45,802 nt of DNA from an uncultured Oceanospirillaceae bacterium (GCA_937136055.1 CAKZOD010000016.1:1-45802), one strand, 5' to 3'. Positions 8,844 to 18,184 are shown, numbered from the stretch's first letter. The notes: generated by a model from the letters alone, not told the origin. Program-made: numbers and translations.

Positions 8844-10063
8844 TCAACATTTACCCCTACTGTAAGCATGCCGAGTGCTTTATTTGTATTCTCGTCACTG
8901 ATTACGAGACTAATTTGTGCTTGGAAGCGCTTAGTTGACTCATCATAATGAACATCATCGATATAAATACTGCCATTGGGGCGTCCAAGCGTTTGTTGGT
9001 ATTTAAGCTCATCCCCTTGCCAGTAATCTGATGTGGGCTGGCTCATAGCAGCATTTAAACCGTAAATGTCTGTTATAAAAAGTTCTGTATACAAACCCTT
9101 AGATTGAGTTTGCTTATCTTTTAAAAATGAAGACAGAGGGCTGTCGAGCATAGCTTGAACCATCGCAAAATTACCGCTTTCTACCTCTTTGACCCAGGCT
9201 TTATCCATAGTGATAATTTGGGTTTGGCTAGTATTAATATTTCGTTTGTTTTGCGCTTGTAATACTTGTTTGATAATGGGCGCTTGTATCCAGTTGTCAA
9301 TCATTGGTAATACTCGCTTTTTAATCAATAGCTTTTCTTTGGCAAGTAGTTCAATGACCTCAGGTGTACAGCTATAGACACTGTGATTAAAGCGACCCAT
9401 AAAGTTTGGGTGATCTTTAACGTATGCTCTTGAAAAATAGACACCTTTAGGGATGTAGTTTAAAAATTTAGATTTAACTTTGATATCAGTAGTTTTCTTT
9501 AAAGCATTTTGTAGTGGCACTTGATCGGCAATAAATACATCAATGCGCTGTTTCTCTAGTAACTTTAATAATTGCTCATAAGAATCGACTAAAGTGAGAT
9601 TCTTATAGCCTTGAGATTGTAGCCAAATCGCTTGGTTGCTGCTGTTGATAGCGCCTACATTTAATAGGTGTTGATCGATTGTTGGCGACAGTAAATCGGT
9701 AGCTTTGAAATACCAGGACCACTTTTCCAGTACCAGGGGAGCTGAGAGAACAGTATTCTCCTCAATTTCTTTAAATGGAATGGTTGTCACAACTCCGAAT
9801 ACTTTATTTGATGATAGCTGCTTTTCAGCACGTAGCGTCGGTGTTTGAGTTACACTATACTCGAGCTGCATCAGATTGAAGATACACCTCAAAATTGATT
9901 CTGATTTATCTGAGATTTGCTGCTCACTGCGCTCTATTGATTGATAAGGAGATGCGAGTTTAATCATGTCTGATTTTGCAGCGCTAGTGGTGGGTAATAG
10001 CAAAAGCGCTGTAAAGATAGGTATTGCTTTGTTCAGTGATAGAAAGCTAAAAGCGGTACGCAT
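8819..10063 (-). CDS. Periplasmic family-3 binding-like protein with C-terminal cache-like sensor domain
   Basis: The 414-residue secreted protein starts with a clear signal peptide (to about residue 28, LLLPTTSAAK). Residues 30-270 look like a type-3 extracellular solute-binding fold. Residues about 295-414 match the PDC/cache-like domain seen in many marine gammaproteobacterial proteins (ITDIYGLNAAMSQPTSDYWQ, then LGMLTVGVNVEKA). I chose the ATG at 10063 because AAGG lies eight bases upstream; the frame is open further upstream but without a good ribosome site. No membrane anchor or signalling output is visible, so this is likely a soluble periplasmic ligand sensor or a partner of a separate receptor. 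The ligand is unknown. Confidence 0.7.
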   Translation of the reverse strand: MRTAFSFLSLNKAIPIFTALLLLPTTSAAKSDMIKLASPYQSIERSEQQISDKSESILRCIFNLMQLEYSVTQTPTLRAEKQLSSNKVFGVVTTIPFKEIEENTVLSAPLVLEKWSWYFKATDLLSPTIDQHLLNVGAINSSNQAIWLQSQGYKNLTLVDSYEQLLKLLEKQRIDVFIADQVPLQNALKKTTDIKVKSKFLNYIPKGVYFSRAYVKDHPNFMGRFNHSVYSCTPEVIELLAKEKLLIKKRVLPMIDNWIQAPIIKQVLQAQNKRNINTSQTQIITMDKAWVKEVESGNFAMVQAMLDSPLSSFLKDKQTQSKGLYTELFITDIYGLNAAMSQPTSDYWQGDELKYQQTLGRPNGSIYIDDVHYDESTKRFQAQISLVISDENTNKALGMLTVGVNVEKALSLEQ

Positions 10064-10300
10064 AACCATTACCTTATATCTTCGCAGTAAGTAAAGTTCA
10101 ATAGAATAAGTCCACTGCCAGTGAATTGAAGTGCTTTTAAAGTATTGCAGAGAAATATTGGAAATCAAGTAATTCAATGGTTTAGAGAATCTGTATGGCA
10201 GGAGTTTAAAAGAAACAGCAAAGAGGGGGCTTTAGAGGCTTTAAGGTGGTAATGATGAAGGGGATAACTCAGGGTAAATGACAAAGAGTGTTTGGATAAA

Positions 10301-10325
10301 AAGCAGTGGCTAGCTGCCACTGCTT
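10301..10325 (-). terminator. Terminator of the trans-sulfuration enzyme gene
   Basis: A 10-bp perfect stem (AAGCAGTGGC / GCCACTGCTT) with a 5-nt loop. On the minus strand it is followed by TTTTTAT, a standard intrinsic terminator 19 bases after the stop codon. Confidence 0.85.
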
Positions 10326-10343
10326 AAAGCATTAAAGATCGAA

Positions 10344-11534
10344 TTAGCTGATATAGCTAAGCGCCTGCTCAAGATCTGCAATGAGATCTTCAACATCTTC
10401 AATCCCTGTAGAATAACGTACAAGACCTTCAGGTATGCCAGCAGCAGCTCGCTCTTGTGGCGTACATTCAACATGGCTGGTTACGACAGGAGGGCCAACA
10501 ACCGTTTCTACACAACCTAAGTTCGCCGCCATGTGCGCGTACTGTAATTTAGGCAGGAAAGTTTTAATGGCCTGCATGCCACCTTTCACACTAAAGCTTA
10601 GCATGCCACCAAAACCGCGCATTTGTGCTTTGGCAATATCGTGATGTAAGTGATCTTCCAGGCCTGGGTAATTTACTTGTTCAACCACAGGATGCGCTTT
10701 TAACCAGCGTGCAATGGTCATTGCACTTTGGTTTTGACGTTCAACACGCAAACTGAGTGTTTTCATGCCGCGTAGTAAGCTGTAGGCATCCATTGGCGCA
10801 AGCGTTGCACCATTGATTTCACGGTAGTGGTAGAGCTTTTTAATCAACTCATGGCTACCACAAGCAACACCACCTAAAGCATCAGCATGGCCACCTAAGA
10901 ACTTAGATGCACTGTGCACAACAATGTCAGCACCTAGCGCTAGCGGGTTGGTATTGATCGGTGTCGCAAAAGTGTTATCGACCACGACTAAAGCACCTAC
11001 TGCTTGAGCCGCTTTCGCAAGACGATTGATGTCCAGTACTTTAACCGTTGGGTTTGTAGGCGTTTCTAAGTAAAGCATTTTGCAGCCTTTAGCGACTTCT
11101 GCTTCGATTTCTTCGTGATCAGATGTGGTGCAAAGTTGTACTTCAATACCTAGGGGCGGTAAAAACTCAGTAAACAGCTTGTTAGTGCCGCCGTAGCTAT
11201 CCTTGATTGAGACGATGCGATCACCTGGGCGTAACAGTGCTCCAAAAGTATTGCTGATAGCCGCCATGCCACAAGAGAAGCTAGTTGCCGCTTGTGCACC
11301 TTCAAGCTCTTTTACTTTATCTTCAAAGGCGCGAACAGTTGGGTTGGTATTGCGCGAATAAATATGACCCGGCTCTTTTTCAAGGGCGACATTGTGCCAA
11401 GTATCAATATCTTCATAGCCAAAAGAGACACTGTGTACAACAGGTACTTGTGTTGATCTTTCATATAGTGGATGTTCTGTTTCTCCACCCCAGATACTCA
11501 GTGTTGCAGCACCTGCTTTACGTGATTCGCTCAT
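10344..11534 (-). CDS. Cystathionine gamma-synthase/gamma-lyase family PLP enzyme
   Basis: A 396-residue fold-type I PLP enzyme of the Cys/Met metabolism family, acting on sulfur amino acids in the cytoplasm. Visible features are YSRNTNPTVRAFE (substrate and phosphate region), CGMAAISN, the cofactor aspartate in VVVDNTFATP and the Schiff-base lysine K211 in HSASKFLGGH. The family includes cystathionine gamma-synthase, gamma-lyase, methionine gamma-lyase and homoserine sulfhydrylases, which cannot be separated reliably by eye. The divergent Lrp/AsnC gene 193 bp away suggests amino-acid-responsive control and favours a catabolic or lyase role. It is followed by its own terminator. Confidence 0.88.
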   Translation of the reverse strand: MSESRKAGAATLSIWGGETEHPLYERSTQVPVVHSVSFGYEDIDTWHNVALEKEPGHIYSRNTNPTVRAFEDKVKELEGAQAATSFSCGMAAISNTFGALLRPGDRIVSIKDSYGGTNKLFTEFLPPLGIEVQLCTTSDHEEIEAEVAKGCKMLYLETPTNPTVKVLDINRLAKAAQAVGALVVVDNTFATPINTNPLALGADIVVHSASKFLGGHADALGGVACGSHELIKKLYHYREINGATLAPMDAYSLLRGMKTLSLRVERQNQSAMTIARWLKAHPVVEQVNYPGLEDHLHHDIAKAQMRGFGGMLSFSVKGGMQAIKTFLPKLQYAHMAANLGCVETVVGPPVVTSHVECTPQERAAAGIPEGLVRYSTGIEDVEDLIADLEQALSYIS

Positions 11535-11727
11535 TTATTTTCCCTTTACTTGTTAATCGCTTATTAGGTTTTATTGATTGAAAATACTATAGCAAAGTAA
11601 GATGATACTAATGGATCATTAATGGGTTAGCGATTTATTAATTAGATCTAGATTTATAAGTATGTGATCCGATAGTCTTAAATATTTAAAAAGGTAGTGG
11701 GTTAAACTGCATAAAAGAGGTTTATAG

Positions 11728-12186
11728 ATGCAATTAGATAAACAAGATCTACATATTTTAAAGATATTGCAGCAAGATTTACGCAAATCAGTTGATTACT
11801 TAGCACAGGAAGTTGGTTTGTCTACGGCAAGTGTCAAACGTCGATTAAAGCGTTTACGGGATCAACACGTGATTAAATCTGAGGTGGCGGTGGTTTGTGC
11901 CAAAGCGGTTAATCAGCAGATGAGCTTTATAATATCTGTCGAGCTTGAGCGTGACCATGTGGATCACTTAGTGAAGTTTAAAGCGCGTATCAAAGAAGAG
12001 GCGAGAGTCCAGCAGTGTTATTACGTGACTGGTGAGTCTGATTTTATCTTAATTATCAGTGCAAAGGACATGGAAGATTTTGAACATTTTGTACAAAACT
12101 TCTTCTATCAAGATAGCAATGTGCGGCGCTATAAGACATCAGTGGTGATGGAAGATACAAAGGTGAGCTTGCAGTTGCCTATTTAA
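11728..12186 (+). CDS. Lrp/AsnC family transcriptional regulator
   Basis: A 152-residue protein with an N-terminal AsnC-type helix-turn-helix (LDKQDLHILKILQQDL, then VGLSTASVKRRLKRLRDQHVI, residues 3-50) and a C-terminal RAM ligand-binding domain (about 65-145, including CYYVTGESDFILIISAKDMEDF). It sits divergently from the PLP enzyme gene, the usual position for a regulator that senses the substrate of its neighbour. The shared 193-bp AT-rich intergenic region probably carries both promoters and the binding sites, though I could not define a single operator. Confidence 0.92.
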   Translation: MQLDKQDLHILKILQQDLRKSVDYLAQEVGLSTASVKRRLKRLRDQHVIKSEVAVVCAKAVNQQMSFIISVELERDHVDHLVKFKARIKEEARVQQCYYVTGESDFILIISAKDMEDFEHFVQNFFYQDSNVRRYKTSVVMEDTKVSLQLPI

Positions 12187-12326
12187 AAGCGTGATAAGCA
12201 GTATGGGCAGGCTGCAAATCGTTGAAAATCACGTTATTAGGTGTGTTTAAGTACTTTGTTTATCACAGGAGTTCGCTATACTAGGGCCGCTTAAATAATA
12301 ATTTTAACCGTGAAGGATTTTAATCT

Positions 12327-13145
12327 ATGCGAAATATCTTTTTTGCGCTGCTAATTGCTGTTGTTTCCAGCAGTTTTGTAGTGACAGATGTGCAGGCGAA
12401 ACGTTTTGGTGGTGGCTCTAAAGTGGGTAAGTCTTTTTTCTCTAAAAAGAAAACAGCTCCGACACAAAATACAGCGCCAGCGGCTAAAACAAACGGTGCT
12501 AAAAAAGCGGGCATGGCTGGACTGATGGGTGGTCTACTAGCTGGTGGTTTACTCGGAGCACTGTTTTTCGGTGGTGGATTTGAAGGCATGCAATTTATGG
12601 ACATTATCCTAATCGCACTTGCTGGCTTCTTAATCTTTAAGATAATTTCGATGATACGAGCCCAAAAAGCGTCTCAGAGCATGGCGACTAACGCCGGTCA
12701 GTTCCGCATGAATGCGCAGGATTTTAATAATGCAGGTGGACAGAGCGCAGCTGAAGAAGCAATTGCAGTTCCAGCATGGTTTGATGAAGCGCAGTTTGTA
12801 AAAGGAGCGAAGTCACACTTTGCTATTTTGCAACAAGCGTGGGATGTGCAGAATTGGGAAGAGATCTCAAGCTATACAACTCCTGATGTATTAGCAGAGC
12901 TTAAAAAGGCACGTGCTGAACTGAGTGATGACCTTAATACTCAAGTTGTTGAAGTAGAAGCTCAATTAATTGGCTTTAGAGAAGAAGCTGACTTTGCAGT
13001 GGTCGGTATTCAGTTCTACGGCAAAGTGAAAGAAGATTCTGCGCTAGTGGCTAAAGATTTCAATGAGTCTTGGCACTTAACACGTGATACGCGTGAGCAA
13101 AATGCGGATTGGGTAATTGCAGGCATCGAGCAAAATGATGACTAA
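12327..13145 (+). CDS. Tim44-like domain membrane protein
   Basis: A 272-residue protein with an N-terminal signal or membrane segment (MRNIFFALLIAVVSSSFVV), a basic glycine-rich stretch (KRFGGGSKVGKSFFSKKK), a glycine-rich hydrophobic hairpin (about 57-110, GLLAGGLLGALFFGGG then IILIALAGFLIFKII) and a C-terminal Tim44-like domain (about 140-268). Proteobacteria carry this family, but its role is not known; the mitochondrial relative belongs to the import motor. It appears to be a single-gene unit ended by a strong terminator. Confidence 0.85.
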   Translation: MRNIFFALLIAVVSSSFVVTDVQAKRFGGGSKVGKSFFSKKKTAPTQNTAPAAKTNGAKKAGMAGLMGGLLAGGLLGALFFGGGFEGMQFMDIILIALAGFLIFKIISMIRAQKASQSMATNAGQFRMNAQDFNNAGGQSAAEEAIAVPAWFDEAQFVKGAKSHFAILQQAWDVQNWEEISSYTTPDVLAELKKARAELSDDLNTQVVEVEAQLIGFREEADFAVVGIQFYGKVKEDSALVAKDFNESWHLTRDTREQNADWVIAGIEQNDD

Positions 13146-13160
13146 ACTTCGCTAAAACTA

Positions 13161-13187
13161 AAAAAGAGGCAATTGCCTCTTTTTTTG
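13161..13187. terminator. Bidirectional terminator
   Basis: AAAAAGAGGC and GCCTCTTTTT pair over 10 bp around AATT, followed by more T. The core AGAGGCAATTGCCTCT is a perfect palindrome, so it works for both the Tim44-domain gene and the convergent yegD-like gene. Confidence 0.88.
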
Positions 13188-13202
13188 TGCCTGCTATTTT
13201 AA

Positions 13203-14573
13203 CTAGCTAAAAATCTTATCTGCCCAAAGGGTTAGGCCGTTAGTGACACTGCCAAAGTGATCCCCATCGACTATCTCAATATTTCCGAACTGCTGTTCAA
13301 TAACTTGTTTGATAATCGGCGATTTTGCAGAACCCCCGGTAATATAGATTAAATCCGGTTGGGTATTGGCTTGTTCAATGGCATCACTCATCAGCGATAA
13401 CATTGTTTTCAACGGACGCTGCACGGCGTGTTGGATTTCTTCAAGGGTTGCTTGTTTACTTAATTGCTGCTCTATATAGCTTAAATCAACACTGGTTTGT
13501 GGTTGATCAGAAAGGGCGATTTTGGCTTGCTCAGCACTGCGCACCATTTGATGGTTTTTATTGTTATCACGCACGTCGATAAAGCGCTCAACAAGATTAG
13601 GCTCACGAGTATCACGTAGCAGTTGCTTTAATAAAACAGCAGTTTCCACTTTGTGAAACTTGGTTTGTGCCCCAACATTATTGGTGCTCACCGCATCCCA
13701 ATAGACTTGAGTCGGCATAGGTAAACCGCTTTTAAGGGTTGAGTTCATTCCTAATAACGGCATCAAAAGCTTGGCTGCAATTTGGATATCAAAGTCATTC
13801 CCGCCTGTTCTCTCACCACAGTAGCCGATGAAATCTGAGTATCTATCTTGCTTTTGAATATGATTGGGCCCCATCAAGATCATCGCACAGTCAGTGGTAC
13901 CACCACCGATATCTACCACTAATACTTTTTTATCTTCGCTAAGAGGTTTTTCAAAATCAAGGCCTGCGGCAATCGGCTCGTAAAAAAATTCAACCGCTTT
14001 AAAGCCTGCTCTTTTGGCGGCGGTTTCTAAAATAGCCAAAGCCTGTTGGTTGCTCTTTTGCGCATTTAGTCCTTGAAAGTTAACGGGGCGGCCAATCACT
14101 GTATGAGTCAGGGCTTCTTGGCTGTGGATTTCAGCGCTGCGTTTGATGTGTGCCATCATCACAGTGACAATATCTTCATAGAAACCAATAATTTCAGGGC
14201 GCAAGCCACTGGCACCTAAAAAGGATTTGGCTGACTTGATGAAAAAGCCTTCCTCGGGAAAAGAGAGGTACTGGGCGAATGCCTCATTACCAAAAAATAC
14301 GGTTTGCTCATCGTTGCGGATACTCTCATCGCGACGAAATTTAAGTGCCATTTCTAAACTATGCGCGCGCTTTTGAATGTATTGCTCTTTTGCGCTTGGA
14401 TCGCAGATATCTTTAGCAACTTGCTCGCTGATCAACTCTCTTGCAAAGGCGTAAACCGTTGAGGGTAAAAATGTATTGCTTCCCTCTAGTGGCAGAAGCT
14501 GTGTCCCTTGAGTGTTAGCATTGATAACCCCCATGGCGCAGTTTGATGTACCGTAATCAAACCCTGTAATCAT
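13203..14573 (-). CDS. yegD: Hsp70-family chaperone-like ATPase, YegD type
   Basis: A 456-residue protein that is essentially the Hsp70 nucleotide-binding (actin-like) domain without the substrate-binding domain. Phosphate loop 1 is GFDYGTSNCAMGV (residues 4-16), phosphate loop 2 is VVDIGGGTTDCAM (about 220), and the adenosine motif is YITGGSAKSPII (about 415). E. coli YegD is about 450 residues. The physiological role and client of YegD are not established. Transcribed alone, with the convergent terminator just downstream. Confidence 0.92.
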   Translation of the reverse strand: MITGFDYGTSNCAMGVINANTQGTQLLPLEGSNTFLPSTVYAFARELISEQVAKDICDPSAKEQYIQKRAHSLEMALKFRRDESIRNDEQTVFFGNEAFAQYLSFPEEGFFIKSAKSFLGASGLRPEIIGFYEDIVTVMMAHIKRSAEIHSQEALTHTVIGRPVNFQGLNAQKSNQQALAILETAAKRAGFKAVEFFYEPIAAGLDFEKPLSEDKKVLVVDIGGGTTDCAMILMGPNHIQKQDRYSDFIGYCGERTGGNDFDIQIAAKLLMPLLGMNSTLKSGLPMPTQVYWDAVSTNNVGAQTKFHKVETAVLLKQLLRDTREPNLVERFIDVRDNNKNHQMVRSAEQAKIALSDQPQTSVDLSYIEQQLSKQATLEEIQHAVQRPLKTMLSLMSDAIEQANTQPDLIYITGGSAKSPIIKQVIEQQFGNIEIVDGDHFGSVTNGLTLWADKIFS

Positions 14574-14743
14574 ATTTACTCCTTATTTTGTACTGTGCTG
14601 TAAAAAATACCACTGGCCTAAATTTTACCAGCCGAGCATTATAAGGATTTCTAGATTAACTCTGAACCGAATTTTATCTATTTATACGATTAACATCAGC
14701 AGTTGAATATTCATTGTAAAATGGTCATCAAAAGGAGGAAGGT

Positions 14744-15151
14744 ATGGCGCTGTTAGGGAAGTGTTTGTGTGGCAAGGTCCGTTATCAAATATCAGAGGGA
14801 TTAATCGATGCTGATCATTGCCACTGCTCCATCTGCCGGCGTCATCACGGCGCGGCCTTTGCTACCTATGGGCAATTTTCAGACGGTGACTTTAGCTGGC
14901 TTAGCGGTGCTGAATTAGTCAAGAGTTATAACACTGACTCAGGTGCGGGTTGGTGTTTTTGCAGTGAATGCGGTGCAACGCTTGCTGGCTCTGAGAAAGG
15001 TAAAGTCACTAGCGTGACACTTGCGAGTATCGTGGGCGATCCAGGTGTTAAACCTGCTTCGCACATATTTGTCGGCTCAAAAGCTTGTTGGTATGACATT
15101 TGTGATGATCTAATTCAGCATTCACATAGAGCGCCAATAAAAAGTGATTAA
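14744..15151 (+). CDS. GFA (glutathione-dependent formaldehyde-activating-like) family zinc protein
   Basis: A 135-residue CENP-V/GFA-fold protein. The zinc ligands are visible as CLCGKVRY (residues 8-15), HCHCSICRRHHG (about 25-36) and FCSECGATL (about 70-78), and the family phrase AAFATYGQF follows the second motif. A full Shine-Dalgarno (AAGGAGG) precedes the ATG. Family members are rarely characterised and the name does not prove a role in formaldehyde chemistry. No neighbouring genes suggest a substrate. Confidence 0.88.
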   Translation: MALLGKCLCGKVRYQISEGLIDADHCHCSICRRHHGAAFATYGQFSDGDFSWLSGAELVKSYNTDSGAGWCFCSECGATLAGSEKGKVTSVTLASIVGDPGVKPASHIFVGSKACWYDICDDLIQHSHRAPIKSD

Positions 15152-15274
15152 TATCAATCTGTAAAAAGCATAGAATATTGATATTATTATGTTATTTTTC
15201 GGATAATGAAATACAGCCTTGTATAATAGCCTTCAAGAATTTAGATTTTTAGCTTGCATTATTTTAGGGTATTT

Positions 15275-15493
15275 ATGGATCTTACATTACGTCAAAAGAT
15301 AATAACCGTTTGCGATCAAAAAATAGCTGCAAAAGGAGAGGGCGTTGGCGTCTCTTTTTATGCGTTTTTTGCAAATAAAAATGATGATCCTGTACTACTG
15401 ATGCAAGCCGCTAGATGGTGGATTGAAACTCATCAACTCAATCATTTTGAAAAAGCGGTTAAAATTAAAAAGCTTGTAAAATCAGAATTTTAA
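15275..15493 (+). CDS. DUF6500 family small protein
   Basis: A 72-residue soluble protein, MDLTLRQKIITVCDQKIAAKG, then GVGVSFYAFFANKNDDPVLLM, which fits the DUF6500 family as I recall it. Function unknown. The ATG at 15275 has AGGG six bases upstream and is preferred to an in-frame TTG seven codons earlier. The predicted content is largely helical with a charged C-terminus (KAVKIKKLVKSEF). The stop lies 20 bases from the end of the convergent guanylyltransferase gene, with no obvious terminator between. Confidence 0.7.
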   Translation: MDLTLRQKIITVCDQKIAAKGEGVGVSFYAFFANKNDDPVLLMQAARWWIETHQLNHFEKAVKIKKLVKSEF

Positions 15494-15512
15494 CTAGCGT
15501 TCTTAAGTAAGA

Positions 15513-17111
15513 TTATTGCTCTCGGCCGTACTTGTCTGCAAAGCGAATAATATCATCCTCACCTAAATAGCTGCCGGATTGTACTTCAATCATTTCTAAT
15601 GGTGTCTCCTCTGGATTTTCCAGAGCGTGCTTTTGGCCAATGGGAATATAAGTTGACTGATTGGCATTGAGTAAATAACTGTTTTCACCGTTAGTCACTT
15701 TCGCGGTTCCCGATACGACAATCCAGTGTTCTGCTCTGTGGTTGTGAAGTTGCACGGATAATTTAGCACCGGGGTTCACCGTGATATGTTTAACTTGGTA
15801 CTGCTCGCTCTTAAAAATAAGATCGTATTTACCCCAAGGACGATACACATCTCTGTGCAATTTTTGCTCGATGCGCTCCTGTTGTTTTAAGGTATCGACA
15901 ATGTGTTTAACATCCTGAACTTGGCTTTTGCTCGCCACAAGCAAGGCATCTTTTATATCTACTACAATGAGATCTTTGATCCCAACAGTTGCGACAAGTT
16001 TATGATCAGCCACTAGGTAGTTGTTACTAGATTGATGGGTAATAACATCCCCTTGGATAACATTGTTAGCACTATCTTTTGCACTGATATCCCACAGCGC
16101 AGCCCAGCTACCAATATCATTCCAACCTGCATCTAGTGGCACAACAACGGCTGTGCCTAAATTGCCGGTGCTGTTCTTTTCTCCTACCGGTTGTTGGTCA
16201 GGTGATTTACGGGCCTGAAACTTTTGAGCGCGACACTTTTGGGCCCAAGACTTTTGAGATAGAGGTTCCATCACAGCATAGTCGATTGATTCACTCGGGC
16301 ACAGTTCAAACGCTTTTTTATCGATGCGGATGAAGTCTAAATCTTGGCTTGTACCGCGATACGCATCAACACAGGCGCTATGAATGTCAGGGCGCAATTT
16401 ATCAAGGGTACTGAGATAGCGATGTGCTTTAAACATAAACATGCCACTATTCCATAGGTAGTCACCACTGTTGAGGTATTGCTCAGCGCATGCTAAATCG
16501 GGCTTCTCAACAAATTCTTCAATCCCATGGCAAGTATGATTATCATCATTTAGTGAGGTAGCTGAGTGATTATCTAATTTTAAATTTAGCGAATCTCCTC
16601 TTTTGATATAGCCGTAGCCAGTTGCAGGGGAATTAGGCACCACACCAAAAGTCACTAAGTGGTCGTGAGAAGCGAGCTTGAGTGCTTGATTCAGGCTGTA
16701 GTGAAATGCTGTTAATTCCTCTATCACATGATCGGCGGGCAATACTAACAGCACTGCGTTTGGATCTTCTTTTATTGCCAGTAAATGTAAGCTTGCCAGT
16801 GCAATTGCCGCTGCAGTATTGCGCCCAACAGGTTCAAGGAGAATATCTGCCTGCTGATTGATCTGACGTAACTGCTCAGCAACTAAAAAACGATGCTCTT
16901 CATTGCTAATAATGCAGGGTTTTGCAAAATGAATGGCTACTTGTTCGGTATTGAAAGCTGTTAGCTTATCTAACCGAGTAAGTGTTTCTTGCAACATCGA
17001 TAAATCGGGATTATGTAAGTTTAAAAACTGCTTGGGGTAGGCGGTGCGTGATTGGGGCCAAATACGGGTGCCTGTGCCGCCCGCTAAGATGACAGGGTAA
17101 ACTGTTAGCAT
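15513..17111 (-). CDS. manC: Mannose-1-phosphate guanylyltransferase / mannose-6-phosphate isomerase
   Basis: Bifunctional type II enzyme making GDP-mannose for exopolysaccharide or O-antigen. The N-terminal transferase domain starts VILAGGTGTRIWPQSR; the C-terminal cupin isomerase domain contains PWGKYDLIF, HITVNPGAKLSVQLHNHRAEHW and GQKHALENP. The start at 17111 (MLTVYPVILAGG, 532 residues) fits the family; an earlier in-frame ATG would add 19 unusual residues. It is about 50 residues longer than E. coli CpsB because of two insertions: about residues 174-196, and 285-319, the latter coming just before the conserved VVVPLDAGWNDIGSW and partly made of 5-residue repeats. No other polysaccharide gene is adjacent. 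Confidence 0.93.
   Translation of the reverse strand: MLTVYPVILAGGTGTRIWPQSRTAYPKQFLNLHNPDLSMLQETLTRLDKLTAFNTEQVAIHFAKPCIISNEEHRFLVAEQLRQINQQADILLEPVGRNTAAAIALASLHLLAIKEDPNAVLLVLPADHVIEELTAFHYSLNQALKLASHDHLVTFGVVPNSPATGYGYIKRGDSLNLKLDNHSATSLNDDNHTCHGIEEFVEKPDLACAEQYLNSGDYLWNSGMFMFKAHRYLSTLDKLRPDIHSACVDAYRGTSQDLDFIRIDKKAFELCPSESIDYAVMEPLSQKSWAQKCRAQKFQARKSPDQQPVGEKNSTGNLGTAVVVPLDAGWNDIGSWAALWDISAKDSANNVIQGDVITHQSSNNYLVADHKLVATVGIKDLIVVDIKDALLVASKSQVQDVKHIVDTLKQQERIEQKLHRDVYRPWGKYDLIFKSEQYQVKHITVNPGAKLSVQLHNHRAEHWIVVSGTAKVTNGENSYLLNANQSTYIPIGQKHALENPEETPLEMIEVQSGSYLGEDDIIRFADKYGREQ
16214..16258 (-). repeat. Three 15-bp tandem units inside manC
   Basis: The hexamer CTTTTG recurs at 16221, 16236 and 16251, exactly 15 bases apart, within three diverged units (16214-16228, 16229-16243, 16244-16258). 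On the coding strand they give short Gln/Lys/Ala-rich blocks (WAQKC, RAQKF, QARKS) in the 285-319 insertion. The frame is kept. Confidence 0.8.
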
Positions 17112-17452
17112 TGAAATCCAAATTGAAAAATACGTGCAAAAAAATGTATTAGATAGGCGATTAAGCAAGTTCTTATTGCTTGATCATCTCAATAATAAAT
17201 GAACTTGGCTTAGGATAATAGCTTATTCACCTATCTTATCGTTCTGCAACAGCTAGCTGTAACGACGGATTTCGGTGCATCTTATTGAGCAAGATAGCCT
17301 GCAAGGGGAGGATTGTATCTACGTTTATTAATTTTTCGACTTGCGCATGTATAATCGTAATCTTGGACACATTTTGATTGGTATATTTGGCTATGATGCG
17401 CGCACTTCTTAATTGAGAACCAACCATTAATTTTTCAAAAGTGTGTCATTAA
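17112..17452. other. Divergent intergenic region between manC and the barrel-protein gene
   Basis: 341 bases between two divergently transcribed genes. I see no gene I can support here: the short open frame on the minus strand lacks protein-like composition. Promoters for both genes must lie here, but no pair of strong -35/-10 boxes stands out. Confidence 0.5.
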
Positions 17453-18184
17453 ATGATTAAATCAATTACTCCTATATCTGCAAATATCCAAGCTGCACCT
17501 TCACCTTACATAAGCCAGGGCTTAAAACTGAGCTTGGGTTTAGGTTTAGGGCTCGCTTTATTGTTCAACAGTTATGCTCAAGCACAAGAAAGCAGTGCGA
17601 TTAACTATGATTATTGGCAAGTGTCTGGTGCCATTGCTAAAAGTTCGATTGAGCCTTATGGGCGTAAATACAATACTAAAACCAAAGTAATTGATGTCGA
17701 GTTTTCTGCATTAGTGGCTGAAGACACGTATTTTATTGCCAATGTTGAGAAGAGCTATACTAATGATAGCGAAATTGAAAACGGGGTTCGTCTTAATGCC
17801 AAAAACAATGCACTGACAATATCAGGGGGGATTGGTTTTATCATACCAGTAGATGAGCGCTTTCACTTCGTAGCAGAGGTAGGGGCGCTTACCCGTAAAC
17901 AAGATGTTTCTGCATCAGTTGGCGCGCTGACACAAAGTGAGCAAGACAAACGTTCAACTGACTTTTTGTGGTCATTAGGTTTTCGAGCAAAACTGACAGA
18001 GCAGATGATGCTGGAGACCAAGTATAGCCAAGCGGGAAATGTGAAGCGATTACATATAGGGGGGCCTATTGCGCTAACTGAGAATGTAGGTCTAGAAATA
18101 GGTTACACATTGAGTAAAGACACCACCCCGAGAGTTCGCAATAAAAGCTCAGCTGTTAGTTTAGGTTTTCGCTGGCGCTACTAA
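17453..18184 (+). CDS. Small outer-membrane beta-barrel protein
   Basis: The 243-residue product has an extended N-terminus with a signal peptide ending near residue 45 (core LSLGLGLGLALLFNSYAQAQ). Alternating polar and hydrophobic strands follow (for example DTYFIANVEKSY, ALTISGGIGFII, FHFVAEVGALT, DFLWSLGFRAKL). The last residues, SLGFRWRY, end in an aromatic residue as BAM-assembled barrels do. About eight strands would fit the mature length. No specific family recognised. The first 20 residues are longer than a usual signal peptide n-region, so a later start is possible but no good alternative is present. Confidence 0.72.
   Translation: MIKSITPISANIQAAPSPYISQGLKLSLGLGLGLALLFNSYAQAQESSAINYDYWQVSGAIAKSSIEPYGRKYNTKTKVIDVEFSALVAEDTYFIANVEKSYTNDSEIENGVRLNAKNNALTISGGIGFIIPVDERFHFVAEVGALTRKQDVSASVGALTQSEQDKRSTDFLWSLGFRAKLTEQMMLETKYSQAGNVKRLHIGGPIALTENVGLEIGYTLSKDTTPRVRNKSSAVSLGFRWRY

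Noticed and set aside
17236..17427. Minus-strand 63-residue frame between manC and the barrel gene
   Set aside because: No recognisable family and no ribosome site; it occupies the divergent promoter region.
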